Positions 8,030-15,616 of a DNA stretch of 64,000 nucleotides are shown piece after piece (position 1 is the first letter of the stretch; each line of letters opens with the position of its first letter). The translations under genes were made by a program, and so were the position numbers. Origin of the DNA: Kitasatospora sp. NBC_01266 (GTDB lineage Bacteria > Actinomycetota > Actinomycetes > Streptomycetales > Streptomycetaceae); the NCBI RefSeq assembly GCF_036242395.1, contig NZ_CP108458.1, positions 4,836,001-4,900,000 of the forward strand, given 5' to 3'. The notes beneath the pieces are model-generated. The model was not told where the DNA came from. It did not search any database and saw only the letters and a list, made by a program, of their open reading frames with translations.

Positions 8030-8233
8030 TCAGATCGCGGTGACGTTCTCCGCCTGCGGGCCCTTCGGGCCCTGGGTGACGTCGAAGCTGACCGCCTGGT
8101 TCTCCTCCAGCGAGCGGAAGCCGTTCGCGTTGATGGCGGAGTAGTGGACGAAGACGTCGGGGCCGCCGCCCTCCTGGGCGATGAAGCCGAAGCCCTTCTC
8201 AGCGTTGAACCACTTGACGGTTCCCGTGGCCAT
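8030..8233 (-). CDS. cspA: Cold-shock protein, CspA/ScoF family
   Basis: A 67-aa single-domain nucleic-acid-binding protein of standard length. RNP1 is KGFGFI (residues 13-18) and RNP2 is VFVHYSAI (residues 27-34). Members bind single-stranded RNA/DNA and act as RNA chaperones. The start at ATG 8233 has an excellent Shine-Dalgarno (aaggag, 8-nt spacing). It is preceded by a roughly 190-nt structured leader, suggesting post-transcriptional control. It is probably one of several csp paralogues in the genome, so the symbol denotes the family. Confidence 0.95.
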   Translation of the reverse strand: MATGTVKWFNAEKGFGFIAQEGGGPDVFVHYSAINANGFRSLEENQAVSFDVTQGPKGPQAENVTAI

Positions 8234-8435
8234 GCCGTTCTCCTTGCGAGGGACGTGTTGGTTACCACACCGTGTGGCAACCGGTCCGCTGCGCTGATCG
8301 CCCCGCCTCCGGAGTGGGCCCGGAGTTTTTCGCACAATGCTGCAATGCTGAAAAACTACAAAAAGCCCGCGGTTACATGCTCCGCAGGCTTCAAGTACTG
8401 CAAGGGGAATCAAACTGCAACTGGATGAAACCGTA
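8234..8435 (-). promoter_or_regulatory. cspA promoter and long structured 5' leader
   Basis: Read on the minus strand, a TACGGT -10 (8435-8430) with TGGTCG 17 nt upstream would start RNA near 8423, giving a leader of about 190 nt. It contains three hairpins. The first (8391-8363) is followed by a U-rich run. The second has AU-rich arms agtttttc/gaaaaact (8357-8350 and 8331-8324) and overlaps that U-run. The third is a near-perfect palindrome (8281-8261, gttgccacac/gtgtggtaac) 17 nt upstream of the Shine-Dalgarno. The region is much richer in A/T than the rest of the window. Confidence 0.55.
8351..8391 (-). terminator. Intrinsic-terminator-like hairpin inside the cspA leader
   Basis: On the minus strand a 10-bp stem (aagcctgcgg / ccgcgggctt, one wobble) with a 9-nt loop is followed by tttttgtagttttt. 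A true U-run is rare in such GC-rich DNA. It points upstream of cspA, so it could be an attenuator or the 3' end of a leader-derived small RNA. Confidence 0.6.
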
Positions 8436-8587
8436 GCACGGAGGCGCGGGCTCGACCAGAGGTGTCTCGCGGTGCCAGAGGGGCGTGTCGGAGTTGGCTT
8501 GAAGTGTGTCGGACGGGGGTCGCGCGGGCCTGCCGAGCCCCCGGGCATACGCTGCGAAGACCGGACGAACGGGCAAAGGAGCACGCG

Positions 8588-9511
8588 GTGGCTGATCTGG
8601 TGGAAGAGGCAGTGGGAGCCGGTCCCGGCAGCGGGCCGAGCGGCCCCGGGGGAGCGCCGCTGACCCGGCCGCGGGTCGGCCACATCCAGTTCCTCAATTG
8701 CGTTCCCCTCTATTGGGGGCTGGCCCGCACCGGCAGCCTGCTCGACTTCGAGCTCACCAAGGACACCCCCGAGAAGCTGAGTGACCTGCTGGTGAACGGC
8801 GCGCTCGACGTGGGCCCGATCACCTGCGTGGAGTACCTGCGGCACGCGGACGAGCTGGTGGTGCTGCCGGACATCGCGGTCGGCAGCGACGGCCCGGTGA
8901 TGTCCTGCGTGATCGTCAGCAAGCTGCCGCTCGGCGAACTGGACGGCAAGCGAGTCGCCCTGGGGTCCACCAGCCGCACCTCGGTGCGCCTCGCCCAGCT
9001 GCTGCTCGCCGAGCGCGAGGGGGTCCGGCCGCAGTACTACAGCTGCCCGCCCGATCTGGACGCGATGCTCGCCGAGGCCGACGCCGCCGTGCTGATCGGG
9101 GACCCGGCGCTGCGGGCCACCCTGGAGGCGCGGCCGGAGTGCGGGTACACCGTGCACGACCTCGGCGAGATGTGGAAGGAGTGGACCGGCCTGCCCTTCG
9201 TCTTCGCCGTCTGGGCGGCCCGGCGCGAGTTCGTCGAGCAGCGGCCGGAGCTGGTGGCGGCGGTGCACCGGGCGTTCCTGGAGTCCCGCGACCTCTCGCT
9301 GGCCGAGGCCGACCAGGTGGCCGCGCAGTCGGCGCGCTGGGAGCCGTTCGACGCGGCGGTGCTGGAGCGCTACTTCAGCCAGGCGCTGGACTTCTCGCTC
9401 GGTGAGCGGCAGTTGGCCGGGATCACCGAGTTCGCCCGCCGGGTGGCCCACGACAGCGGCTTCGCGCCCGAGGTGACGATCCGCCTGCTGGAGCCCGCCG
9501 CGCTGGGCTGA
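8588..9511 (+). CDS. mqnA: Chorismate dehydratase, menaquinone (futalosine) pathway
   Basis: A 307-aa member of the MqnA/MqnD periplasmic-binding-like fold. MqnA dehydrates chorismate to 3-enolpyruvylbenzoate, the first step of the futalosine route to menaquinone. MqnA features are VGHIQFLNCVPLYWGL near the N terminus, the PITCVEYLRHADEL segment and the WKEWTGLPFVFAVWAAR region. I chose GTG 8588, which has a Shine-Dalgarno AAAGGAG at 6-nt spacing; the open frame extends further upstream to 8462. A TACGCT -10 at 8548-8553 is the likely promoter. It is divergent from cspA and followed by mqnC in the same direction. Confidence 0.93.
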   Translation: MADLVEEAVGAGPGSGPSGPGGAPLTRPRVGHIQFLNCVPLYWGLARTGSLLDFELTKDTPEKLSDLLVNGALDVGPITCVEYLRHADELVVLPDIAVGSDGPVMSCVIVSKLPLGELDGKRVALGSTSRTSVRLAQLLLAEREGVRPQYYSCPPDLDAMLAEADAAVLIGDPALRATLEARPECGYTVHDLGEMWKEWTGLPFVFAVWAARREFVEQRPELVAAVHRAFLESRDLSLAEADQVAAQSARWEPFDAAVLERYFSQALDFSLGERQLAGITEFARRVAHDSGFAPEVTIRLLEPAALG

Positions 9512-9668
9512 ACCGGGGCCCGACCCGGGCGCGGTGACCCGCCGCCCAGCTCCCCCGGGCGGGGGAGTCGGCGGCGGTTACCCCTGGCGTAGGCTGGTCG
9601 GGTCATGCCGCCGGGGCCGGGCCACCAGCTCTTTCCCGGCCAATCCTGGAGAGAAAGAAGGCCGCCAG

Positions 9669-10889
9669 GTGTCCGAGCCCGCAGCGACTCTCGACGCGCC
9701 CAGCACCGACCTGCAGGCGGTCCTCGACCGCGCGGCGGCCGGCGGCCGGATCTCGGCCGAGGAGGCGCTGGAGCTCTACCGCTCCGCGCCGTTGCACGCG
9801 CTCGGCGCGGCGGCCGACGCGGTCCGCCGGCGGCGGTACGCGGGTGTCGAGCACATCGCGACGTACATCATCGAGCGCAACATCAACTACACCAACGTCT
9901 GCGTGACGGCGTGCAAGTTCTGCGCCTTCTACGTGCCGCCGAAGAGCGACAAGGGCTGGTCGCGCGACCTGGACGAGATCCTGCGCCGCTGCGCGGAGAC
10001 CGTGGAGCTCGGCGGCACCCAGATCATGTTCCAGGGCGGCCACCACCCGGACTACGGCGTGGAGTACTACGAGCGCGCGTTCTCCGCGATCAAGGCGGAC
10101 TTCCCGCAGCTGGTGATCCACTCGCTGGGTGCCTCCGAGGTCGAGCACATGGCCCGGATCTCCGACGTCTCCATCGAGGAGGCGATCACCCGGATCCACA
10201 CCGCCGGCCTGGACTCCTTCGCCGGCGCCGGCGCCGAGTTGCTGCCGGAGCGCCCGCGCAAGGCGATCGCCCCGCTCAAGGAGTCGGGCGAGCGCTGGCT
10301 GGAGATCATGGAGACCGCGCACCGGCTGGGTGTCGAGTCCACCTCCACCATGCTGATGGGCACCGGCGAGACCAACGCCGAGCGGATCGAGCACCTGCGG
10401 ATGATCCGCGAGGTGCAGGACCGCACCGGCGGCTTCCGGGCGTTCATCCCCTACACCTACCAGCCGCAGAACAACCACCTCAAGGGCTCGACCCAGGCGA
10501 CCGTCTTCGAGTACCTGCGGATGATCGCGATCGCCCGGCTCTTCCTGGACAACATCGCGCACATCCAGGGCTCCTGGCTGACCACCGGCAAGGAGGCCGG
10601 CCAGCTCTCGCTGCACTACGGCGCCGACGACCTGGGCTCGGTCATGCTGGAGGAGAACGTGGTGTCGGCGGCCGGTGCCAAGCACCGCTCCAACCTGACC
10701 GAGCTGATCCACCTGATCCGCACCGCGGGCCGGGTGCCCGCGCAGCGCTCGACCACCTACCAGCACCTGCGGGTGCTGGACGACCCGGCCAACGACCCGG
10801 TCGACCCGCGGGTCGCCTCGCACATCGCCTCCACCGCGATCGAGGGCGGCACCGCGCACCCGGAGTTGACCATCCTCTCCACCAACTGA
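9669..10889 (+). CDS. mqnC: Cyclic dehypoxanthinyl futalosine synthase (radical SAM)
   Basis: A 406-aa radical SAM enzyme that cyclises dehypoxanthinyl futalosine in the futalosine menaquinone pathway. The [4Fe-4S] motif is C78-x3-C82-x2-C85 (CVTACKFC). It is followed by AFYVPPKSDKGWSRDLDEI and QGGHHPDYG, typical of MqnC rather than MqnE or CofH. Other hallmarks are PYTYQPQNNHLKGS and GSVMLEENVV. GTG 9669 fits the family start and has AAGG upstream; a longer in-frame start at 9534 would add a low-complexity extension. A TAGGCT hexamer at 9590-9595 suggests a separate promoter from mqnA. Confidence 0.94.
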   Translation: MSEPAATLDAPSTDLQAVLDRAAAGGRISAEEALELYRSAPLHALGAAADAVRRRRYAGVEHIATYIIERNINYTNVCVTACKFCAFYVPPKSDKGWSRDLDEILRRCAETVELGGTQIMFQGGHHPDYGVEYYERAFSAIKADFPQLVIHSLGASEVEHMARISDVSIEEAITRIHTAGLDSFAGAGAELLPERPRKAIAPLKESGERWLEIMETAHRLGVESTSTMLMGTGETNAERIEHLRMIREVQDRTGGFRAFIPYTYQPQNNHLKGSTQATVFEYLRMIAIARLFLDNIAHIQGSWLTTGKEAGQLSLHYGADDLGSVMLEENVVSAAGAKHRSNLTELIHLIRTAGRVPAQRSTTYQHLRVLDDPANDPVDPRVASHIASTAIEGGTAHPELTILSTN

Positions 10890-10903
10890 TCGCGCCCGCC
10901 GAG

Positions 10904-11488
10904 GTGCTCACCCTCCACCGGGCCACCGTGCTGCGCCCGTCCGGCACCGCCCCGTCGATCACCGACGGGGCGGTGCTGGTACGTGGCGACCGGATCGCCG
11001 CGCTCGGCCCGTACGCCGAGCTGGCGGCGGCCCACCCGGACGCGCGGCTGCGTGAGTGGAGCGGCGCGCTGCTCGGCCCGGGGCAGGCGCAGCCGCACGC
11101 CGGGTGGCTGCTGGAGCGGTACTACCACCCCGACCCGCGGGAGGAACTCGGCGTCGAGCCGCGGCCGATGCCGCCCGGCGGTGTCGATCCCGGGCACTAC
11201 GGGGGCCTGGGCGGCAGCGCCCGGCGCGGGCTGCAGCGGCTGCTGCGGGCGGGGACCACGGCGCTGGCCGGCCCGTTCGAGCGGCCCGAAGTGCTGGCGG
11301 CGGTCGGCCGTTCGGGGCTGCGGGTGGTGGCCCCGATCGAACCGCCCTACGCGCCGGACGAGTTCGACGGCGTGCCGGACAGGGCACTCTCGGTCGACGG
11401 GCGGGCGGATTTCGCCATCTTCGATCAGGAGACCGATCAGTGCCTGGGTACGGTACTCGCCGGTAGATTGGTGTACCGGGGGCGCTGA
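10904..11488 (+). CDS. Amidohydrolase-like protein lacking the catalytic barrel
   Basis: A 194-aa protein starting at GTG 10904, 14 nt after mqnC. The N-terminal 60 residues match the beta-sandwich that opens cytosine-deaminase/imidazolonepropionase-type hydrolases (VLTLHRATVLRPSG, DGAVLVRGDRIAALGPY). The C terminus resembles their closing sandwich (GRADFAIFDQ, GTVLAGRLVYRGR). The central TIM barrel is mostly missing. Where the metal-binding HxH would follow the PG turn, the sequence is LLGPGQAQPHAGWLLE, so the HxH is gone. Catalysis looks unlikely; a structural or regulatory role, or decay from a deaminase, is possible. The Shine-Dalgarno is weak, so expression probably depends on coupling to mqnC. 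Confidence 0.7.
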   Translation: MLTLHRATVLRPSGTAPSITDGAVLVRGDRIAALGPYAELAAAHPDARLREWSGALLGPGQAQPHAGWLLERYYHPDPREELGVEPRPMPPGGVDPGHYGGLGGSARRGLQRLLRAGTTALAGPFERPEVLAAVGRSGLRVVAPIEPPYAPDEFDGVPDRALSVDGRADFAIFDQETDQCLGTVLAGRLVYRGR

Positions 11489-11670
11489 GCCGCTCCAGGG
11501 CAGGCGGTGCGGGGATCGTCCGTCGGCGAACTCAGCTGCCCGGACGGTGGGCTGATGCCCCCTCGCCGTGACCTGAGGCACCGACAGCGGTTACGATCCC
11601 GGTCGGCCCCGCGCAACTGCCGCCGGTCCGTGCCGCCTGATGCCTAGGGAAGCCAAGGACAGCCCAGCCC

Positions 11671-12252
11671 ATGCGATCCCCGTCGTCCGTGCTCGCCGCC
11701 CCCAGGATCGGCCGTGGCTGGTACCTCGCGGCGGTGCTGAGCGCCGTACTGGCGCTCGGCATGTGCCTGCTGGGCTGGCGGCAGACCCAGTTGGCCGACC
11801 AGATCGGCGCGCACCCGGTCCGGGTCGAGGGCGTGGTCACCCAACTGCCGGGCGGCAGCGCGACCTACAGCGGCGTGCGCTACCAGGCGGACGGCCAGCA
11901 GCACAGCGCCACCGACCTGGCGCTGCCCGCGCAGGCCAAGGTCGGCGACCCGATCTGCCTGGAGCACGCCGCCACCGACCCCGGGGCGGTGCGGGTCTGC
12001 GACCAGCACTACCCGCAGGCGGCCGGGGTGCGGCTGGCCCAGATCAGCGTGCCGGTCGCGCTGCTGGTCTGCCTGCTCTGCGCGCTGCGGATCACCCGGC
12101 ACCGGCGCTCGCTCGGCGCCCGGATCCGGCAGGCCCGGGTGGTCACCACGGTGGCGCTGGCCACCGAGGCGCTGGCCGAGGGAATGCCGGCGATCACCCA
12201 GGGCAAGCGCTCCCGGCGCCGCCGCAAGGGCGGGCGGCGCGCCCTGAGGTGA
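11671..12252 (+). CDS. Two-TM membrane protein, DUF3592-like
   Basis: A 193-aa protein. The first TM is at about residues 17-36 (WYLAAVLSAVLALGMCLLGW). An extracytoplasmic domain of about 90 residues follows (HPVRVEGVVTQLPGG, YSGVRYQADGQQHSA), then a second TM at about 127-144 (ISVPVALLVCLLCALRI) and a very basic cytoplasmic tail (KRSRRRRKGGRR). The layout resembles actinobacterial DUF3592-type proteins of unknown function. A TACGAT hexamer at 11592-11597 may be its -10. It lies just before menG in the same direction. Confidence 0.75.
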   Translation: MRSPSSVLAAPRIGRGWYLAAVLSAVLALGMCLLGWRQTQLADQIGAHPVRVEGVVTQLPGGSATYSGVRYQADGQQHSATDLALPAQAKVGDPICLEHAATDPGAVRVCDQHYPQAAGVRLAQISVPVALLVCLLCALRITRHRRSLGARIRQARVVTTVALATEALAEGMPAITQGKRSRRRRKGGRRALR

Positions 12253-12295
12253 GCCCGGGGCGGGGCCGGGCGGGGCCAGGGTGAAGAATGGGGTG

Positions 12296-12988
12296 GTGAC
12301 CCGAGCCAACCTGGACAAGCAGCCGAACGAAGTCGCCGCCATGTTCGACGACGTCGCGGCCAAGTACGACCGGACCAACGACGTCCTCTCGCTGGGCCAG
12401 GCCAGGGCCTGGCGCCGCGCGGTGGCCGAGGCGGTCGGCGCGGGCCCCGGGGACCTGGTGCTGGACCTCGGGGCCGGGACGGGCACCTCCTCGCTGCCGT
12501 TCCGGGAGGCGGGCGCCAAGGTCGTCCCCTGCGACTTCTCGATCGGCATGCTCGCCGAGGGCAAGCGCCGGCACCCCGAGCTGCCGCTGACCGCCGGCGA
12601 CGCCACCAGGCTGCCGTTCGCCGACGCCTCCTTCGACGCCGTCACCATCTCCTTCGCGCTGCGCAACGTGCACGACACCGACGCCGCGCTGAGCGAGCTG
12701 TACCGGGTCACCAAGCCCGGTGGCCGGGTGGTGATCTGCGAGTTCTCCACCCCCACCTGGACCCCGCTGCGCACCGTCTACACCGAGTACCTGATGCGCG
12801 CGCTGCCGCCGGTGGCCACCAAGGTCAGCAGCAACCCCGACGCGTACGTCTACCTCGCCGAGTCGATCCGGGCCTGGCCCGACCAGCCGGCGCTGGCCGC
12901 CAAGCTGCAGCAGGCGGGCTGGACCAAGGTCGCCTGGCGCAACCTCACCGGCGGGATCGTCGCCCTGCACCGCGGCACGAAGGCCTGA
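12296..12988 (+). CDS. menG: Demethylmenaquinone C-methyltransferase
   Basis: A 230-aa class I SAM methyltransferase of the UbiE/MenG family. It performs the last step of menaquinone synthesis (demethylmenaquinone to menaquinone). Motifs are NEVAAMFDDVAAKYDRTNDV at the start, the SAM loop LDLGAGTGTSS (about residues 56-66), ITISFALRNVHD-type motif II, and RVTKPGGRVVICEFS. GTG 12296 gives the usual MTRANLDKQP start; an in-frame GTG 12281 is also possible. It converges on the next gene with only 9 nt between stop codons. Confidence 0.93.
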   Translation: MTRANLDKQPNEVAAMFDDVAAKYDRTNDVLSLGQARAWRRAVAEAVGAGPGDLVLDLGAGTGTSSLPFREAGAKVVPCDFSIGMLAEGKRRHPELPLTAGDATRLPFADASFDAVTISFALRNVHDTDAALSELYRVTKPGGRVVICEFSTPTWTPLRTVYTEYLMRALPPVATKVSSNPDAYVYLAESIRAWPDQPALAAKLQQAGWTKVAWRNLTGGIVALHRGTKA

Positions 12989-13001
12989 CCGGGGCGGTCA
13001 G
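12985..13001. terminator. Compact bidirectional hairpin containing two stop codons
   Basis: The inverted repeat ctgacc/ggtcag with a 5-nt loop contains the stop codons of both menG and the convergent acetyltransferase gene. Confidence 0.45.
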
Positions 13002-13444
13002 CCGAGTTTCCGGGCCAGGATGAGCCGGTCGTGGCCCGGGCCGAAGTACGCCTGCCGCGGCTCGACGGTCGTGAAGTGGAGCGACCGGTAGAGGTTGAGC
13101 GCGACCTCGTTGTTCGGCTCCACGCTGAGTCGCACCTCGGCGACCTCGTCGGCGGCGAGGCGTTCGATCGCCTTGTGCATCAGCAGGCGCCCGTATCCGT
13201 TGCCCCGGGCCTGCGGGACGACTCCGAGACCGAGTACCCAACCGTGCCGCTGGTTGTCGGGTGTGGTGGCGAGCATGGCGTAGCCGGTGAGTTCGCGCTC
13301 GTGCTCCAGGATCAGGAAGCGCTCGCCATGGACCTCTAACAACTGCCGTAGGACGAAGTAGGGGTAGGCGTCGTCGGTGAAGATCAGCCGATCGATGTCG
13401 TGGAGCTGCCCCAGGTCCCCCTCCCTCGCGCCTCGCACGGTCAC
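12998..13444 (-). CDS. GNAT acetyltransferase (RimI-like), with a TTA codon
   Basis: A 148-aa N-acetyltransferase. The acetyl-CoA loop is LGVVPQARGNGYGRLLM, and LSVEPNNEVALNLYRSLHF matches the C-terminal RimI-like motif, suggesting an amine or protein N-terminus as acceptor. GTG 13444 (VTVRGAREGD, gagg 5 nt upstream) is preferred. The open frame extends to GTG 13516, which adds 24 unconserved-looking residues. Codon 36 from this start (13339-13337) is TTA. That codon is rare in streptomycetes and is read by the bldA tRNA, so translation may be limited to late development. The gene is divergent from the methyltransferase gene. Confidence 0.85.
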   Translation of the reverse strand: MTVRGAREGDLGQLHDIDRLIFTDDAYPYFVLRQLLEVHGERFLILEHERELTGYAMLATTPDNQRHGWVLGLGVVPQARGNGYGRLLMHKAIERLAADEVAEVRLSVEPNNEVALNLYRSLHFTTVEPRQAYFGPGHDRLILARKLG

Positions 13445-13545
13445 GGCCGCCTCACTCCTTCGAGCGGATTGCTGCACAGCTTGACCTTCCGTCGAGTTGA
13501 CTCCCGCTTCGCACAAAATCCGTACTGGTAACGTTCTTTGACGCG

Positions 13546-13561
13546 CCGTCAGCCCTGACGG
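13546..13561. promoter_or_regulatory. Palindrome between divergent acetyltransferase and methyltransferase genes
   Basis: Seven-bp arms ccgtcag/ctgacgg are separated by cc. The site lies downstream of a ttgacg hexamer (13539-13544), where it could control one or both divergent genes. Confidence 0.4.
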
Positions 13562-13612
13562 ATGCTAGTCTTGTATCCTTTCGAGTGTCGATGCGAGAGG
13601 CCGGTCGAGAGC

Positions 13613-14419
13613 ATGCTGACCCCCGTGGACGACATGCCCTCCGGGCCAGTGAAGGTCGCAGACATCGCCAGAGACAGCGTCAGGAACAGCGAGGCCCCCT
13701 GGGACTCGTTCAACGCTTTGGAATACCTCAACGAGAACTACCTTCGGCTGCAGCAGGAGGACCGGCTGATCCTCACCGCGGTGCGGGATCACTTCGGCGC
13801 CCACTTCCAGCGCCATGGCGGCGGCGGCCTGCGCGGCCTCGACGTCGGCGCCGGCACCAACCTCTACCCGTCCCTGGCGATGCTGCCGTGGTGCTCGCGG
13901 ATCACGCTGTTCGAGCGGGCCCCGGGCAATGTGGCGTGGCTGCGCGGCGAGGTCGCAGGGTACGGACGGAACTGGGACGCGTTCTGGCGGCTGCTGGCTG
14001 AACACCCGGCCTACCAGGGCATTGACGACCCGCGAGCGCTGCTGAGCGGGGCCGCCGAGGTGGTCCAGGGGGACCTCTTCGCCCAACTGCCCGAGCGCGG
14101 TGCCGATGTCGGCACCATGTTCTTCGTGGCGGAGTCGCTCTCCACCGAGCGGGAGGAGTTCGTCAAGGCGGTCAACGTGTTCGTCCGGGCGCTGCGCCCG
14201 GGGGCCCCGTTCGCGGTGGCGTTCATGGAGAACTCGGACGGTTCCGACGTCGGGGAGTTGCACTTCCCGGCGTGCAGGATCGTCACGAACGACGTCGTGG
14301 ACTGCCTGCGCGGCCACGCGGCGGACGGCCTACAGGTCAACCGGATCGAGATCCCGGGTGAGCTGAAGTTGCGCGACGGGCCCACCTGCATGCTGCTGGC
14401 TCTGGGGCAGATCCGGTAG
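13613..14419 (+). CDS. SAM-dependent methyltransferase, SCO2525/NNMT-like
   Basis: A 268-aa protein with an N-terminal segment EAPWDSFNALEYLNENYLRL, the SAM loop GLRGLDVGAGTNLYPSLAML, a second block RITLFERAPGNVAWLRGEV, and VGTMFFVAESLST. This pattern fits the streptomycete SCO2525-type family related to NNMT/PNMT/TEMT methyltransferases, whose substrate is unknown to me. The start is uncertain: ATG 13562 is also in frame, but its first codons overlap promoter-like sequence, so ATG 13613 was chosen. No partner genes of the S. coelicolor SCO2521-2524 neighbourhood are seen here, so the gene appears isolated. Confidence 0.75.
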   Translation: MLTPVDDMPSGPVKVADIARDSVRNSEAPWDSFNALEYLNENYLRLQQEDRLILTAVRDHFGAHFQRHGGGGLRGLDVGAGTNLYPSLAMLPWCSRITLFERAPGNVAWLRGEVAGYGRNWDAFWRLLAEHPAYQGIDDPRALLSGAAEVVQGDLFAQLPERGADVGTMFFVAESLSTEREEFVKAVNVFVRALRPGAPFAVAFMENSDGSDVGELHFPACRIVTNDVVDCLRGHAADGLQVNRIEIPGELKLRDGPTCMLLALGQIR

Positions 14420-14631
14420 TGCGCCGGGCGCCGGAGGAGTGGTCGGCAGCTCCAAGCGAACGCACGTCGCTCAGGTGTGCAGGGGCAGGCGTACGTCGGA
14501 TCCGGTTAGCGGCCGCACAACCCCGCCCTCGGCAGGCTTGACACCTCCAGATAGGCAGCTCTGATTTCTCCGCGGGAGTTCGAGGCGTCACAAGGCCGCG
14601 TTGCCCTGCCGTCCTGGCACACTGGCGGGCC

Positions 14632-15609
14632 ATGAGCGAGTCAACGACCCGGCCCGGCCCCGATGCCGTGGTCGTCGGGGCCGGAGTATCCGGACTGACC
14701 ACCGCCGTGTGCCTGGCCGAGGCGGGTCTGCGGGTACGCGTCGACACCTGCCTGCCAGTGTCGAAGACCTCGTCGGTTGCGGCCGGGGCGATGTGGGATC
14801 CGTACCTCGTGGAACCGCTGGACCGGGTGCTGTCCTGGAGCGCTGCCTCGTTGGCCGAATTCCGCTTGCTGGCCGGTGATCCGCAGACCACCGGGGTGCG
14901 AATCCGCGCAGGGACGCACGAGTCGCGGCTGCCCTGTGTGGAGCCGGCTTGGACGGCCTTGGTCGATGCTGAACCCTGTGCCATCGAGGACCTGCGGACC
15001 GGCTACGTCACCGGATGGTGGTATCGCGCTCCGGTGATCGACATGCCGGACTATCTCGACTATCTGCTGCGACGTCTGGCACTGGCCGGCGGCTGGTTGC
15101 AGCGGCGTGCCTACGTTTCGCTGGCAGAGGCGCTGACCGAGGCGCCGGTCGTGGTGAACTGCTCGGGGGCCGGAGCGCGCGACCTGGTCCCCGATCACGA
15201 GGTTGCGCCGTCTCGGGGTCGGTTGGTCGTGGTGGAGAACCCCGGCATCACGACCTTCTTCTGCGACGACACGCCCAACGCGGAAGAACTCGTGTACATC
15301 TTCCCGCACACCGACACGGTGGTGCTCGGCGGGACTTCCGATTTCGGCGTTGGCGAGTTGACCGAGGATCCGCTGAGTGCGCGCGCGATTCTGCAGCGTT
15401 GCATGGCCGTTGAGCCGCTGCTTCGCGGCGCTAAGGTGATCGGGGAACGGATGGGTCTGCGTCCGTTGCGGTCCCAGGTACGGCTGGGGGAGGAGCGGCC
15501 CGGCTCCGGGCAGCGGCTGCTGCACAACTACGGGCACGGTGGCGCGGGTGTCACGCTGTCCTGGGGGTGCGCGAGGGAGATCGAGCGTCTGGTGCTGGGC
15601 TGGGGCTGA
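14632..15609 (+). CDS. D-amino-acid-oxidase-like FAD-dependent oxidoreductase
   Basis: A 325-aa flavoprotein of DAO length. The N-terminal dinucleotide motif is VVVGAGVSGLTTAVCLAEAG. SSVAAGAMWDPY and a C-terminal HNYGHGGAGVTLSWG match the FAD-binding signature of D-amino acid oxidases, which oxidatively deaminate D-amino acids to 2-oxo acids and H2O2. Active-site-region Tyr and Arg residues are plausible (GWWYRAPVIDMP, GLRPLRSQVRLG). No signal peptide is seen, so it should be cytoplasmic. It converges on the GNAT-membrane fusion with 7 nt between stop codons. Confidence 0.88.
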   Translation: MSESTTRPGPDAVVVGAGVSGLTTAVCLAEAGLRVRVDTCLPVSKTSSVAAGAMWDPYLVEPLDRVLSWSAASLAEFRLLAGDPQTTGVRIRAGTHESRLPCVEPAWTALVDAEPCAIEDLRTGYVTGWWYRAPVIDMPDYLDYLLRRLALAGGWLQRRAYVSLAEALTEAPVVVNCSGAGARDLVPDHEVAPSRGRLVVVENPGITTFFCDDTPNAEELVYIFPHTDTVVLGGTSDFGVGELTEDPLSARAILQRCMAVEPLLRGAKVIGERMGLRPLRSQVRLGEERPGSGQRLLHNYGHGGAGVTLSWGCAREIERLVLGWG

Positions 15610-15616
15610 GTCGAGG

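Noticed and set aside
7549..8043. Open plus-strand frames between the symporter and cspA
   Set aside because: They are composition-driven (Arg/Gly/Pro-rich), lack ribosome binding sites and run through a strong terminator hairpin.
9534..9668. Upstream extension of mqnC
   Set aside because: The extra 45 residues overlap the promoter region and look unlike protein; GTG 9669 matches the family start.
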